DNA of 58,812 nt from Clostridia bacterium (GCA_029007295.1 JAQXHN010000014.1:1-58812), one strand, 5' to 3'. Counted from the stretch's first letter, positions 7,675 to 17,023 are shown. The notes: generated by a model from the sequence alone, not told the origin. Made by a program: numbers and translations.

Positions 7675-9249
7675 ATGAAGCGAATTATCAGTCTGCTTAT
7701 ATTTTTGGCCGTTCTTTTAGGGGTAACACCGACAACCTTCTCCGTGGCGGAAGCAGCATTTTCCGACGTGCCGACAACTGCTTGGTATCACGATGCCGTT
7801 ATCCAGGCGGCGGATCTCGGATATTTTGCGGGAACGGGGAACGGAAACTTTTCTCCTGATATCTGCATTTCGAGGGCTATGCTCGTTACGGTTCTTGCAA
7901 AGGCGTCGGGAGATGAATTATCAAAATACAGGGAGCAGGCTTTTAAAGACGTTACAAGCGACGCATGGTACTTTGAGGGCTGTAATTGGGCGTCGGAAAA
8001 GGGACTCGTGACGGGCGTCGGCGACGGATACTATGCGCCGAATGCGAAGCTAAACCGGGAACAGTTCTGTGTGGTTATGTCGCATTTCCGAGATAAATTC
8101 GGGGACAGTGCGGAGCTGCAATACGATTATACCGAATTTGACGATGACGGTGCAATCAGCCAATGGGCGTACGATTACGTTCATACTCTCCGTCAGGCGG
8201 GGGCGATTCTGTCCAGGGTAGATAATTATTTTGTTCCGAAAGCAACGGTGACAAGAGCGGATTTTGCGGTGACATTACTGTCGTGTATGGGTATGCTTGA
8301 TAATCTTCCCGAAGATCCGCAAAGACATATTTTTTCGATTTCCGTAACTCCCTCGCTCTCTTCTGTTGAGGAGCAGAAAAACACCTATGTTGATGTAAAG
8401 TTTATGCCGGAGGACGCTCATGACAAGGGTCTTGCGCTTTATTCCTCGGATGAAAGCATAGCGACCGTAGACGCGGCGGGAAATGTATACGCAAAAAAGC
8501 CGGGAAAGGTTACGGTTACGGCGGTTGCGACAGACGGAGGTCTTTCGGCAAGCTGTGAAATTACGGTAACTAAAAAACCGGAGCCTAAGCCCGAACCTAA
8601 GCCCCAGCCTCAGCCTATCGGCGGTATCAGAACAAATCTTGATCCGAACAAGCCCATGATAGCGCTTACCTTTGACGACGGACCTCATCCGACGTATTCA
8701 AATCAGATATTGAATATTCTCGAGCAGTACGCAAGCGTCGCAACGTTTTTTGAGCAGGGTATGAATGTTGACAGATATCCGGACGTTGTAAGAAGAGAGG
8801 CTGCGCTTGGGTGCGAGCTTGGTTCACATTCATATAATCATCCTCAGCTGACTAAGCTCTCTTATTCTCAAATAAGAAATCAAATGGATATGACGAATCA
8901 GGCATTCTATAAGGCATGCGGCCGATATCCCACCGTTATGCGTCCGCCGTACGGTTCAAGAAATGCGAGTGTTGACAGTGCCGTCGGACTTCCTTTGATC
9001 ATCTGGTCGGTGGATACGCTGGATTGGAAATACAGGGACGCAAATTATGTGTACAACTATGTAATAAACCATGCCTATGACGGAGCGATTGTCTTAATGC
9101 ATTCCATTCACGGAACAACGGCTCAGGCAATGCAGAGAATCGTACCGAAGCTTATTTCCATGGGCTACCAGTTAGTTACGGTAAGCGAGCTCGGATATTA
9201 CAGGGGCTCTCCGTTAAAAGCCGGACAGAGATACTACAGCTTTCAGTAA
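7675..9249 (+). CDS. SLH-anchored polysaccharide deacetylase with Ig-like (Big2) domain
   Basis: About 524 residues: signal peptide MKRIISLLIFLAVLLGVTP ending near AEA, then three SLH repeats (FSDVPTTAWYHDAV, FKDVTSDAWYFEGC and a diverged third), a Big2-type Ig-like domain (SVTPSLSSVEEQ to CEITVTK), a Pro-Lys-Glu linker and a C-terminal NodB domain. The NodB motifs are intact: TFDDGP (Asp334/335), SHSYNH (metal His), RPPYGSRN, DTLDW and IVLMHS. Such enzymes remove N-acetyl groups from peptidoglycan or GlcNAc polymers at the cell surface; SLH repeats anchor to secondary cell-wall polymer. AGGAAG at 7661-7666 favours the ATG at 7675 over 7669. The substrate (peptidoglycan, chitin-like or poly-GlcNAc) is not decided by sequence. 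Confidence 0.93.
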   Translation: MKRIISLLIFLAVLLGVTPTTFSVAEAAFSDVPTTAWYHDAVIQAADLGYFAGTGNGNFSPDICISRAMLVTVLAKASGDELSKYREQAFKDVTSDAWYFEGCNWASEKGLVTGVGDGYYAPNAKLNREQFCVVMSHFRDKFGDSAELQYDYTEFDDDGAISQWAYDYVHTLRQAGAILSRVDNYFVPKATVTRADFAVTLLSCMGMLDNLPEDPQRHIFSISVTPSLSSVEEQKNTYVDVKFMPEDAHDKGLALYSSDESIATVDAAGNVYAKKPGKVTVTAVATDGGLSASCEITVTKKPEPKPEPKPQPQPIGGIRTNLDPNKPMIALTFDDGPHPTYSNQILNILEQYASVATFFEQGMNVDRYPDVVRREAALGCELGSHSYNHPQLTKLSYSQIRNQMDMTNQAFYKACGRYPTVMRPPYGSRNASVDSAVGLPLIIWSVDTLDWKYRDANYVYNYVINHAYDGAIVLMHSIHGTTAQAMQRIVPKLISMGYQLVTVSELGYYRGSPLKAGQRYYSFQ

Positions 9250-9257
9250 GGAAAAAC

Positions 9258-10574
9258 ATGAAAAAATACAAGAATACTTTCCATAGAGTGAATATTACCG
9301 ATACTAATAATCTGGGCTTCGGTATCGCCCGTATTGACGGTATTGTGACATTCGTTCCCGGCACGGTAACGGGGGATGAATGCGAGGTAAAAATAATAAA
9401 GGAAACAAAGAGTTATTTTGCGGCAAGACTTGAGAGTCTTGCCGTAGCTTCGCAATACCGCATTTTATCCGATTGTCCCGTTTCTGTAAGATGCGGAGGA
9501 TGCGTATACCGTCACATCGACTACGAATATGAAAAGCAGCTTAAAAAGCAGTATGTAAAGAACGCTTTCCGAAAGGTCGGTATCGAAATAGACGTAGCCG
9601 ATACCGTAAGCGATTCAAACATAAGCGCTTATCGCAACAAGGTGCAGTATCCTGTTTCCGCCGAAGGAGAAATAGGCTATTACGCCAACCATACTCACGA
9701 TATTGTAAAGTGCGATAATTGCCTTTTGGAAAGCAAAAATATAGCGCCGATTTCATCTATGCTGCGCACTATGCAACATGAACTCAAAAAGGGCGGAGTA
9801 CGTCATGTATATATACGGAGCGCAGAAAAAACCGGGCAAGTAATGCTTTGCTTTGTCACAAAGAGTGAAAAATTCGACGGCGGTTATGAAATGACAACTA
9901 AGCTGCTGAATGAATTTCCGAGTCTTAGAACCGTTATTCAGAATATAAATCCCGCAGAAGGAAATGTTATCCTCGGAAAAAAGAACAGAATAATCTACGG
10001 CGACGGATATATCGAGGACGAGCTTTGCGGACAAAGGTTTAAAATTGCTCCGATGTCATTTTATCAGGTGAACGCCGGCATGGCGCAGAAGCTTTACGAA
10101 AAGGCGGCACTGCTTGCCGATATCGGGGACGGTGACACGGTGGTGGATTTATTTTGCGGCGTCGGCACAGTAGGTATGAGCGTTTGTAGGGGCAAAAAAT
10201 GCAATTTGCTCGGCGTCGAGATAGTGCCGGAGGCAATAAAGAACGCAAAGGATAATGCAAAATTAAACGGAGTCGAAAACGCTCGCTTTACGGTGGGTGA
10301 CGCAAATGAAGCGGTACCGGAGATGGCCGATGTTGTGATTTTGGACCCGCCGAGAAAGGGGTGCGATGAAAGGCTTATTGCCACTCTTTCCTCACTTTCC
10401 CCCAAAAAAATTGTGTACATCTCCTGCAATCCTGACACCCTTGCACGGGATGTAAAGCGCTTTTCGGAAAAAGGCTATACCGCAGATACCGTGTACCCGT
10501 ATGACCTGTTTCCCCGTACAGGACACTGCGAAGCGGTTTTGGTTTTGACTGAAAAAGCCGTTACGGAAAAATAA
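9258..10574 (+). CDS. rlmD: 23S rRNA (uracil-5-)-methyltransferase, RumA/RlmD-type
   Basis: A 438-residue SAM-dependent RNA m5U methyltransferase. Seen in order: an N-terminal TRAM-like domain (IDGIVTFVPGTVTGDECEVKI), a 4Fe-4S cysteine cluster in SDCPVSVRCGGCVYRH (C-x5-C-x2-C), the SAM site VVDLFCGVGTVGMSV, the ILDPPRKGCD motif and the catalytic-Cys motif YISCNPDTLARD. Family members methylate uridines in 23S rRNA (1939 or 747) or tRNA U54; Firmicutes often have several paralogues, so the exact target is uncertain and the gene symbol is tentative. It begins eight bases after the deacetylase stop with TAAGGA at 9247-9252 and is probably co-transcribed. Confidence 0.9.
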   Translation: MKKYKNTFHRVNITDTNNLGFGIARIDGIVTFVPGTVTGDECEVKIIKETKSYFAARLESLAVASQYRILSDCPVSVRCGGCVYRHIDYEYEKQLKKQYVKNAFRKVGIEIDVADTVSDSNISAYRNKVQYPVSAEGEIGYYANHTHDIVKCDNCLLESKNIAPISSMLRTMQHELKKGGVRHVYIRSAEKTGQVMLCFVTKSEKFDGGYEMTTKLLNEFPSLRTVIQNINPAEGNVILGKKNRIIYGDGYIEDELCGQRFKIAPMSFYQVNAGMAQKLYEKAALLADIGDGDTVVDLFCGVGTVGMSVCRGKKCNLLGVEIVPEAIKNAKDNAKLNGVENARFTVGDANEAVPEMADVVILDPPRKGCDERLIATLSSLSPKKIVYISCNPDTLARDVKRFSEKGYTADTVYPYDLFPRTGHCEAVLVLTEKAVTEK

Positions 10575-10700
10575 AAGTATAAATATTTCGGATATATGCC
10601 GGCTTAAGGACAATATGTTAAAATAAATACGCCGCCGAATAAAGAAAGAGCGCATTCGCTCACGGCATTTGCAATCCGACACAAAAGAGAGGAACAAAAA

Positions 10701-11390
10701 ATGTGTACCGCAATAATTAAAAAAGGGGCGGATTTGCTGTACGGGTACAATCTTGACATTGACCCGCAGGTATGGGATTTTGAATTAATAAAGCGAAGAG
10801 ATTTGTTTTCCGTCGGTATAAGGGTAGGCTCGACTCTGTATTACACTCACGGTGTAAACGCAAACGGCAGCTTCGACTGTCTGCCGTATATGAACGGAGA
10901 GGATATCGAAATTAAAGGCGGAAAAAGGTACAGGCTTGATTTGCTTTGCGACAGATATTTAAGAGGAAAAATAAGCTTTTCGGATGTCTGCGATATATTA
11001 AACAACCGTGAAATTTGCAATGCCAAAGGGGCTTCCATGCATTCGCTTTTGTGTAACGGCGAAGGGGACGCCTTGCTTATCGAACCGGGATACGGGATTA
11101 AGAAAATTAAAGACTGCTATGCGGTTGTAACCAATTTTCCCATATTGACGGCTCTTGAGGATTATTCCAATCCTTTTTTCGGAAAAGACAGGTACGATAC
11201 CGCAACGGATATTCTGAAATCGTCTGAGCGCAACTTTGGATATAATGATATGCTTAAGCTTCTGAAGGAGCTTAAGCAGGACGGTCGGTGGGGAACGAGA
11301 ATTTCGTTTGTCTATTCGAAAAACGAAAACGCCGTATTCTACTGCTTGAACGGAGATTTTGATAACGTCGGGCGCTGGGATTTCCGTTAA
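10701..11390 (+). CDS. Ntn-hydrolase family protein (choloylglycine hydrolase/linear amidase-like)
   Basis: The 229-residue product starts MCTAIIKKG, so removal of Met would expose a Cys nucleophile as in choloylglycine hydrolase (PF02275-type) and related N-terminal nucleophile amidases. Further family-like segments are YGYNLDID near residue 20, an Asn-containing NGSFDCLPYMNGE region and AVVTNFPI. It is clearly shorter than bile salt hydrolases or penicillin V acylases (about 320-340 residues), so I do not name it a bile salt hydrolase. The start is supported by GAGAGGA at 10686-10692. It probably cleaves an amide bond in a small molecule in the cytoplasm, since no signal peptide is seen. 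Its stop is five bases from the stop of the convergent LysR gene. Confidence 0.7.
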   Translation: MCTAIIKKGADLLYGYNLDIDPQVWDFELIKRRDLFSVGIRVGSTLYYTHGVNANGSFDCLPYMNGEDIEIKGGKRYRLDLLCDRYLRGKISFSDVCDILNNREICNAKGASMHSLLCNGEGDALLIEPGYGIKKIKDCYAVVTNFPILTALEDYSNPFFGKDRYDTATDILKSSERNFGYNDMLKLLKELKQDGRWGTRISFVYSKNENAVFYCLNGDFDNVGRWDFR

Positions 11391-11395
11391 TCTTA

Positions 11396-12337
11396 TTACA
11401 TGTTGCCGTTTTTATAGACGTGACAGGCGGTTTCAATAAATGCGGCGGCCGCTTTTGTGAGATATCGGTGCTTCTTGGAGACAATGCACATTTTTCTCGA
11501 AGCGTGTTCGCTGTTAATTCTGTAATACAAACAGCCCTGAACGGCTGTTTTTTTTACTAAAATATCCGTAACAAAGGTCGCTCCCATGCCGTAAGCGCAC
11601 AGATTATATGCGGTAATCAGCTGGTCAAGAAAAATACCGGTCTTGGGTTCAAAGCCAAAATCCGAGCAAATGAGGGCGGCTCTTTGGTTCAAGTCATTTC
11701 CGGGCTTTAAAACAAGAAAAGGCTCGTCCTTAAACAGCGACAGGTCGATTGTTTTTCGTTTATAAAATTTTCCCTGCCTGATATCGTCGCCGCTGAGCGC
11801 AAAATCCGATAGCTTTTCGTTTATTTTATTTGAAGCGGAAACCGACAGGAGAACCTCTTCGCAAAACAGCTCTCTTGATTCGAATAAATCGCTGTCCTTG
11901 TCGTGGGAAACAAGCAAATCAATGGTCTCGGACAAGAGCTGGTTCCGCAGAATAGGCGAGTTGGATTCCATAAGCTCTACCTTGATGCCGCTGTATCTAT
12001 GGTAAAACTCCATGATTATTTCCGGCAAAATAAATGAGGAAACGAAATTTTCTCCGCTAACCGTGATATGTCCGCTTTTAAGGTCGGAAATGTCTGATAA
12101 ATGTTGCTTCATTGTATGCTCGATTGACAGAATTTCTTCGATTGATTTGATGTAGATTTTTCCCTCGTCGGTTAATTTCAGCGGTTGTGAGGCTCTGTCA
12201 AATATAATAATACCGAGCTCCTCTTCAACCTTTTTTACAGCAATGGAAATGGCAGGCTGAGAAACGAACAGCTTCTTTGCCGCACGGGAAAAGCTGCCCT
12301 CTTCATATACCGTGTAAATATACTCATGTTCCTTCAT
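11396..12337 (-). CDS. LysR family transcriptional regulator
   Basis: A 313-residue protein with an N-terminal winged helix-turn-helix of LysR type (YTVYEEGSFSRAAKKLFVSQPAISIAVKKVEEELG) and a C-terminal type 2 periplasmic-binding-like effector domain (residues about 90-300, including HITVSGENFVSSF). It is divergent from the TRAP-TAXI transporter genes, with 103 bases between the start codons, so it most likely regulates that transporter in response to its substrate; this is inferred from arrangement only. The inverted repeat ATTATA (12387-12392)/TATAAT (12407-12412) overlaps the transporter promoter and could be part of an operator. Confidence 0.93.
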   Translation of the reverse strand: MKEHEYIYTVYEEGSFSRAAKKLFVSQPAISIAVKKVEEELGIIIFDRASQPLKLTDEGKIYIKSIEEILSIEHTMKQHLSDISDLKSGHITVSGENFVSSFILPEIIMEFYHRYSGIKVELMESNSPILRNQLLSETIDLLVSHDKDSDLFESRELFCEEVLLSVSASNKINEKLSDFALSGDDIRQGKFYKRKTIDLSLFKDEPFLVLKPGNDLNQRAALICSDFGFEPKTGIFLDQLITAYNLCAYGMGATFVTDILVKKTAVQGCLYYRINSEHASRKMCIVSKKHRYLTKAAAAFIETACHVYKNGNM

Positions 12338-12383
12338 AATTCACCTATAAAAATATTTTATAAATATTATAACATTATTGTAT

Positions 12384-12412
12384 TTGATTATATCACAAAA
12401 ATATGGTATAAT
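12384..12412 (+). promoter_or_regulatory. Sigma-A promoter for the TRAP-TAXI transporter genes
   Basis: TTGATT (12384-12389) and TATAAT (12407-12412) lie 17 bases apart, about 28 bases upstream of the substrate-binding protein start. The region is shared with the divergent LysR gene, so it is a likely site of LysR control. Confidence 0.75.
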
Positions 12413-12440
12413 CAATAGCAAATAAACTATCGGAGGAAAT

Positions 12441-13487
12441 ATGATGAAAAAGATTATATCCGTGATTTTGGCGGCCGTAATGCTTGTTCTTTTCTGCGCA
12501 TGCGGTTCGACGTCAAACAACAACAATAATTCAAATGACACCGGCTCCGGCGATAATTCAGGCGTAATAAAGGCGGAAAGCAACGACTCTTTGCGCTTTG
12601 TAACAGGCGGCGAGTCCGGAACATATTATGCGTTCGGCTCGGTTATAGCTCAGCACGCTACCAACAACATCGGCATCAACGTTACGGGTATCGTAGGTAA
12701 CGGCTCTAAGGCGAATGTTGAAGCTCTTCAGGCATTTGACGCAGAGCTTGCATTCTGTCAGAGCGACGTTATGGCTTATGCGTACACGGGCACGAACCTC
12801 TTTGAGGAGCCTATTGATTGCTTTAATACCGTTGCGGCTCTGTACACGGAGCAGGTTCAGATAGTAACTCTTAACAAGGATATTAAGACGGTAGCGGACC
12901 TTGAGGGCAAGAAGGTTTCCGTCGGTGCTGCCGGCTCGGGCGTTTACTTTAATGCGGTTGATATTCTTTCCGCATACGGAATAGGCGATCGCGACGCAGA
13001 GGGCAAGTTTACAAAGATCGACGCAACATATCAGTCGTTCGGCGACAGTGCGGACGCTTTAAAGGACGGTAAGATCGACGCCGCATTCATAGTTGCGGGC
13101 GCTCCGACAACAGCGATTACCGACCTTTCCACAACAAAAGACGTTTACCTCGTTTCTCTTGACAAGGAGCATATCGACTCTCTTATTGAAAAGTCGCCTT
13201 ACTATACGGAGTGCGTAATAGCAAAGGACGTTTACAACACCGAAGAGGACATAGAAACAGTCGGCGTGGGCGCTGTGATTTTGGTTAGAGAGGATGTATC
13301 CGACGACGCTGTTTACAAGCTCACAAAGGATATTTTTGACAATTACGAGGACCTTGTTGACAGTCACGCAAAATACGGCGAGCTGTCGTTTGAATATGCT
13401 ACAAGCATCACAAGCGTTCCTTATCACGCAGGTGCCGCAAAGTATTTTGAGGAGAAGGGCTTTACCGTTTCGTCGGTTGCAAAATAA
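12441..13487 (+). CDS. TAXI family TRAP transporter solute-binding lipoprotein
   Basis: A 348-residue exported lipoprotein with a short hydrophobic leader and a lipobox FCAC (Cys21), a Ser/Asn-rich linker, then the TAXI-type binding domain: RFVTGGESGTYYAFGSVIAQ, VTGIVGNGSKANVEALQAFDAELAFCQSD, LEGKKVSVGAAGSGVYFNAVDIL and DAAFIVAGAPTTAI. It captures a carboxylate-type solute outside the membrane and passes it to the fused TRAP permease encoded downstream. GGAGG at 12432-12436 is four bases before the first ATG and seven before the second (12444), so the second Met may be the real start. A hairpin terminator after the gene suggests it is made in excess of the permease. Substrate unknown; glutamate is known for one family member. 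Confidence 0.93.
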   Translation: MMKKIISVILAAVMLVLFCACGSTSNNNNNSNDTGSGDNSGVIKAESNDSLRFVTGGESGTYYAFGSVIAQHATNNIGINVTGIVGNGSKANVEALQAFDAELAFCQSDVMAYAYTGTNLFEEPIDCFNTVAALYTEQVQIVTLNKDIKTVADLEGKKVSVGAAGSGVYFNAVDILSAYGIGDRDAEGKFTKIDATYQSFGDSADALKDGKIDAAFIVAGAPTTAITDLSTTKDVYLVSLDKEHIDSLIEKSPYYTECVIAKDVYNTEEDIETVGVGAVILVREDVSDDAVYKLTKDIFDNYEDLVDSHAKYGELSFEYATSITSVPYHAGAAKYFEEKGFTVSSVAK

Positions 13488-13510
13488 GCTCTAAATACAA
13501 AATAAATCGG

Positions 13511-13545
13511 ACAGAGCGATGTTACCAAGCCATCGCTCTGTTTTC
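13511..13545 (+). terminator. Hairpin between solute-binding protein and TRAP permease genes
   Basis: ACAGAGCGATG (13511-13521) pairs perfectly with CATCGCTCTGT (13531-13541), with a nine-base loop, followed by TTTCT. Placed inside the transporter operon, it is probably a partial terminator or mRNA stabiliser that lets the binding protein exceed the permease. Confidence 0.75.
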
Positions 13546-13601
13546 TCACTGAAATCAATCGAAGGGAAACCGTTTTCCAACTAACGGTCAGGGAAAATAT
13601 A

Positions 13602-15836
13602 ATGATAGCATTGGGAATCATTCTGATTGTTGCCGGCTTGACATCCTATCTTGCGGGCTATACGCAGAATACAAGTCCGATGTATATTCAAATGTATAAG
13701 AAGAAGCCGCCTATGGTTTCGGGCGATATTCTTATTTATGCGGGGATTGCAGCGGCTGTAATAGGCGTTTTGCTTATTGCATTAAATGTGTTCTTAAAAA
13801 TCAGGCGCAAAAAAAACGGCTCTGTATCTGCCGCTGCCGAATCCGAGGCCGACAGCGTAGACGATATTATGAAAAAGTACGACAAGGAGTCAAATACCAG
13901 AATTTGGACAGGCGGCGCAAAAATCGTCATCAATGCATTGATGATAGTATTTTCGCTTTACTGCATTTGGATGACTCTTCGTTCAACCGCACAGCCCGAA
14001 GCCAAGCTTGCTATGTTTTTAGGCTGTATCACGATTGTCGGATATTTGAATTATCCCTTCAGTAAGAAAAATGTTATTGCAAACAAAATGCCGGTATACG
14101 ATATTATTCTGATGGCGGCAGGAGCGTTTTGCTTTTTCTATTTTGCTTTTAACTCTTACGATATTGTGGTTAATATCGGTACAAAGCTGGAATCCGTCCA
14201 TGTTATTTTGGGCGTTGTAGGCATTTTGGTTTTGGTTGAGCTATGCCGCAGATGCGTCGGTATACCGATACTCTTTATTGCGGGCGCCCTTTTTGCGTAT
14301 ACATTTTATAATGAATATTCCTACGCCGTACAATACGGAAAGGGAATATATGATGTCTTAAAGAAGATAATTCAGACGCTTTTCTACACAACTAACGGAA
14401 TAATCGGAACACCCACAAACGTATGCTATACGTATATTGTGTTGTTTATTATTTTCGGCGCATTTCTTGAAAGAACGGGAATTGCAAATTATTTTATTTC
14501 ATTTGCAAACAGAATTGCCGGTAAATCCTCCGGAGGTCCTGCAAAGGTTGCGGTTATATCCTCGGCTCTTTGCGGAATGGTATCCGGCTCGTCGGTCGGA
14601 AATACCGTTACAACAGGCTCGGTGACCATTCCAATGATGAAGAAGACGGGCTATAAGAGTGAATTTGCGGCGGCAGTTGAAGCGGCGGCGTCCACGGGAG
14701 GACAGATCATGCCTCCCATCATGGGAGCGGCGGCGTTCCTCATGGCGGAATACATGAAGATACCGTACGCAAAGGTCGCAGTCATGGCTATCTTCCCGGC
14801 GGTACTGTATTTTACGGGAATATTCATTGCCGTGCACCTGGAGGCAAAAAAACTCGGTTTAAAGGGTATTCCCAAGGAAGAGCTTCCGAAATGGGGCTTT
14901 TTGGCAAAGAATTTTTATCTTATAATTCCGCTTGCCGTGCTTATCTGGCTCGTTTCAACGGGAACCAAAACAATGGCAAGCTCTGCGGCGATTTCTATTT
15001 TGGTTGCCTTTGTTGTCGGCGGTATCAACACCGTAGCCTCATCGCTGAAGCAGAGGGTGACCGGACAGAGCGTCGGTAAGGCTTTGACCGGCGGTATAAA
15101 GCAAACGGGCTTTCAAGCGGCGGACGCACTTGTCGCAGGCGCAAGAGGCTCTGTTACCGTTGCGGTTGCCTGTGCAATGGCGGGTATTATCGCAGGATGC
15201 ATTACGGTTACCGGCCTTGCCTCTACCCTGATAAATGCGATTGTACAGATTGCCGGAGATTATACCATTGTAGGCTTGTTCCTCACTATGATTTGCTGTA
15301 TCATACTCGGAATGGGAGTTCCCACTACGGCAAATTATTGCATTATGGCGTCGACCTGTGCGCCTATTCTCATTAAACTCGGTTTCCCGACGGTAGCGTC
15401 ACACTTCTTTGTTTTCTACTTCGGTATAGTAGCCGATATTACGCCGCCGGTTGCTTTGGCAGCGTTTGCCGGCTCCGCTATTGCCAAATCAAATCCGATG
15501 AAAACTGGCTTTAACGCAACAAAGCTGGCTATTGCCGCATTTGTTGTGCCATACATATTTGCATACAGCCCGCAAATGCTTTTGACCGGTGCGGGAGCAT
15601 GGTACGATGTGGTGCTTATCGTAATATCCGCTATGCTCGGACTGTTCTCACTGGCGGCGGCTCTGAACGGTTTTTTATTCAAAAAAATCCCCGTTTTATT
15701 GCGTGTGATTTTGATTGCGGGCGGACTTTGCATGATGATTCCCGGTTGGATAACGGATATTGCGGGATTGGCGGTGCTTTCTGCGGTAATTGGATTCCAG
15801 TTTTTATCAAACAAAAAATCAGCTGCAGCAGTATAG
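13602..15836 (+). CDS. TRAP transporter permease, fused small (DctQ-like) and large (DctM-like) subunits
   Basis: A 744-residue integral membrane protein. Typical fused TRAP large-subunit stretches are visible: IIFGAFLERTGIANYFISFANRIAGKSSGGPAKVAVISSALCGMVSGSSVGNTVTTG, AAVEAAASTGGQIMPPIMGAAAFLMAEY and IILGMGVPTTANYCIMA. The N-terminal 230 residues hold several extra membrane segments that replace the separate small subunit, as usual for TAXI-type systems. The protein drives uptake of an organic anion using a Na+ or H+ gradient. It follows the binding protein by 114 bases containing a hairpin. The upstream ribosome binding site is weak (CAGGGA), consistent with lower expression than the binding protein. 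Confidence 0.94.
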   Translation: MIALGIILIVAGLTSYLAGYTQNTSPMYIQMYKKKPPMVSGDILIYAGIAAAVIGVLLIALNVFLKIRRKKNGSVSAAAESEADSVDDIMKKYDKESNTRIWTGGAKIVINALMIVFSLYCIWMTLRSTAQPEAKLAMFLGCITIVGYLNYPFSKKNVIANKMPVYDIILMAAGAFCFFYFAFNSYDIVVNIGTKLESVHVILGVVGILVLVELCRRCVGIPILFIAGALFAYTFYNEYSYAVQYGKGIYDVLKKIIQTLFYTTNGIIGTPTNVCYTYIVLFIIFGAFLERTGIANYFISFANRIAGKSSGGPAKVAVISSALCGMVSGSSVGNTVTTGSVTIPMMKKTGYKSEFAAAVEAAASTGGQIMPPIMGAAAFLMAEYMKIPYAKVAVMAIFPAVLYFTGIFIAVHLEAKKLGLKGIPKEELPKWGFLAKNFYLIIPLAVLIWLVSTGTKTMASSAAISILVAFVVGGINTVASSLKQRVTGQSVGKALTGGIKQTGFQAADALVAGARGSVTVAVACAMAGIIAGCITVTGLASTLINAIVQIAGDYTIVGLFLTMICCIILGMGVPTTANYCIMASTCAPILIKLGFPTVASHFFVFYFGIVADITPPVALAAFAGSAIAKSNPMKTGFNATKLAIAAFVVPYIFAYSPQMLLTGAGAWYDVVLIVISAMLGLFSLAAALNGFLFKKIPVLLRVILIAGGLCMMIPGWITDIAGLAVLSAVIGFQFLSNKKSAAAV

Positions 15837-15850
15837 CTGAATTATGAAAA

Positions 15851-15894
15851 AATACCGTACAACAGCTTTTATGTCTGTTATACGGTATTTTTAT
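15851..15894 (+). terminator. Intrinsic terminator of the TRAP operon
   Basis: AATACCGTA-C-AACAG (15851-15865) pairs with CTGTT-A-TACGGTATT (15875-15889), one mismatch, followed by TTTATTATT. It lies 15 bases after the permease stop. Confidence 0.88.
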
Positions 15895-15906
15895 TATTGC
15901 CGAAAA

Positions 15907-15939
15907 TTAAACCGACGGTTTTTCCGTCGGTTTAAAAAT
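15907..15939. terminator. Second hairpin, terminator candidate for the convergent lipoprotein gene
   Basis: TTAAACCGACGG (15907-15918) pairs perfectly with CCGTCGGTTTAA (15924-15935) around a five-T loop. On the minus strand TTTTCGG follows, so it can end transcription of the lipoprotein gene that stops at 16049. Confidence 0.65.
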
Positions 15940-16048
15940 TATTTTTAATTTATATATTCACTGAACGAACCAGCCGCCTTGCTTGCCGTCCTGAGCCCTG
16001 CTTATCTTGGCGCATTATGCTGTCGGAGAGTAACGAATGATTGATTTA

Positions 16049-17023
16049 TCAGCCGAGTCTTCCGAGCTGTGAAACGTTTATAACTAACGTATCTGCGTCA
16101 AATAAATCGTTCGGATTGTAGAAGCGAATAATCAGATTTGTTTCGTTTGTAAGCTTTGAAGCCTCGTAGTCAAATTCGTATGTACCCATGTTTGAGAGAA
16201 CGGGGTCGTTTTGACCGACCTTGTCCGTTTGAGTTGATTCCGAGGTTTCAAGACCTGTGGGGTCGTTTGTAACTGTAATGGAATTTTCATCAACAGGGTA
16301 GCTGATGTTGAATTTGCGTTCGCCTGTAAAGCTGTATTTAATTGCGAAATGAATTTTATTGCCGTTTTTTTCAGCCGTAACGGATGAAATCTTGTTGTCT
16401 GTATTGTTGTATGCAATATCAAAGGGCAAATTCAGGGAATCGATCTTTTGCTCTTTTGCCTCCGCCAAAGCCTTGTCAAGATCCAGCTTGATTATATAGT
16501 CGTCTAAATTTGTCTGCTTGTCCAGCAAAAATCCTATCTCCAGCGTTTCACCCTTGGCGTCTTTGATTTTTTCTTCGGGAATGTCAATCTGACATGAGGT
16601 GCCGGTTGCCGACGTTGTAACAACGCCGGTTGTATCGAAAATAAACGGATCGTTTACGGTTCTTGCATAGTATCTGCCTGTTTGAACGGTGGCATATACC
16701 ACATTAATTACATAATTTTTTCCTATTTTTGCAACGGAAGCATTTTTAAAACGAAGCTGATCCGAAACTATCTCATTTTGAACCTCAACCTCTTCAAAGC
16801 CCTTCGGGGTGGCTGCGGGGTCGATATTTTCGGTTTGATTACTGTCTGTGTCAACGGCGCTCGAATTTGTATCGTCTGCAGAGTCGGCCGTGTCTTCGAC
16901 AGAGGTTGTTACGCTTGAATCGGTTGCGTTATTTGACGATTTGTTTTCGTTCTTTTTGCCGCATGAGGCAAAGGCTGTTACGGCAAGCGCCGCCAAAAGG
17001 GCGCACAATATTTTCTTAAACAT
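16049..17023 (-). CDS. Hypothetical lipoprotein
   Basis: A 324-residue protein with a lipoprotein signal (hydrophobic leader, lipobox FASC, Cys21), then about 60 residues of Ser/Thr/Asp/Asn-rich, low-complexity linker, then a globular region of about 230 residues rich in beta-type sequence (VAKIGKNYVINVVYATVQTG, KIHFAIKYSFTGERKFNISYPV). I recognise no family. It has one alternative possibility, a surface-exposed beta-sandwich protein. It lies 34 bases downstream of the glycerate kinase gene on the same strand and may be transcribed with it, but no shared function is evident. Confidence 0.75.
   Translation of the reverse strand: MFKKILCALLAALAVTAFASCGKKNENKSSNNATDSSVTTSVEDTADSADDTNSSAVDTDSNQTENIDPAATPKGFEEVEVQNEIVSDQLRFKNASVAKIGKNYVINVVYATVQTGRYYARTVNDPFIFDTTGVVTTSATGTSCQIDIPEEKIKDAKGETLEIGFLLDKQTNLDDYIIKLDLDKALAEAKEQKIDSLNLPFDIAYNNTDNKISSVTAEKNGNKIHFAIKYSFTGERKFNISYPVDENSITVTNDPTGLETSESTQTDKVGQNDPVLSNMGTYEFDYEASKLTNETNLIIRFYNPNDLFDADTLVINVSQLGRLG

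Noticed and set aside
10701..11390. Naming this gene a bile salt hydrolase
   Set aside because: The length and middle region differ from characterised enzymes; only the superfamily is supported.
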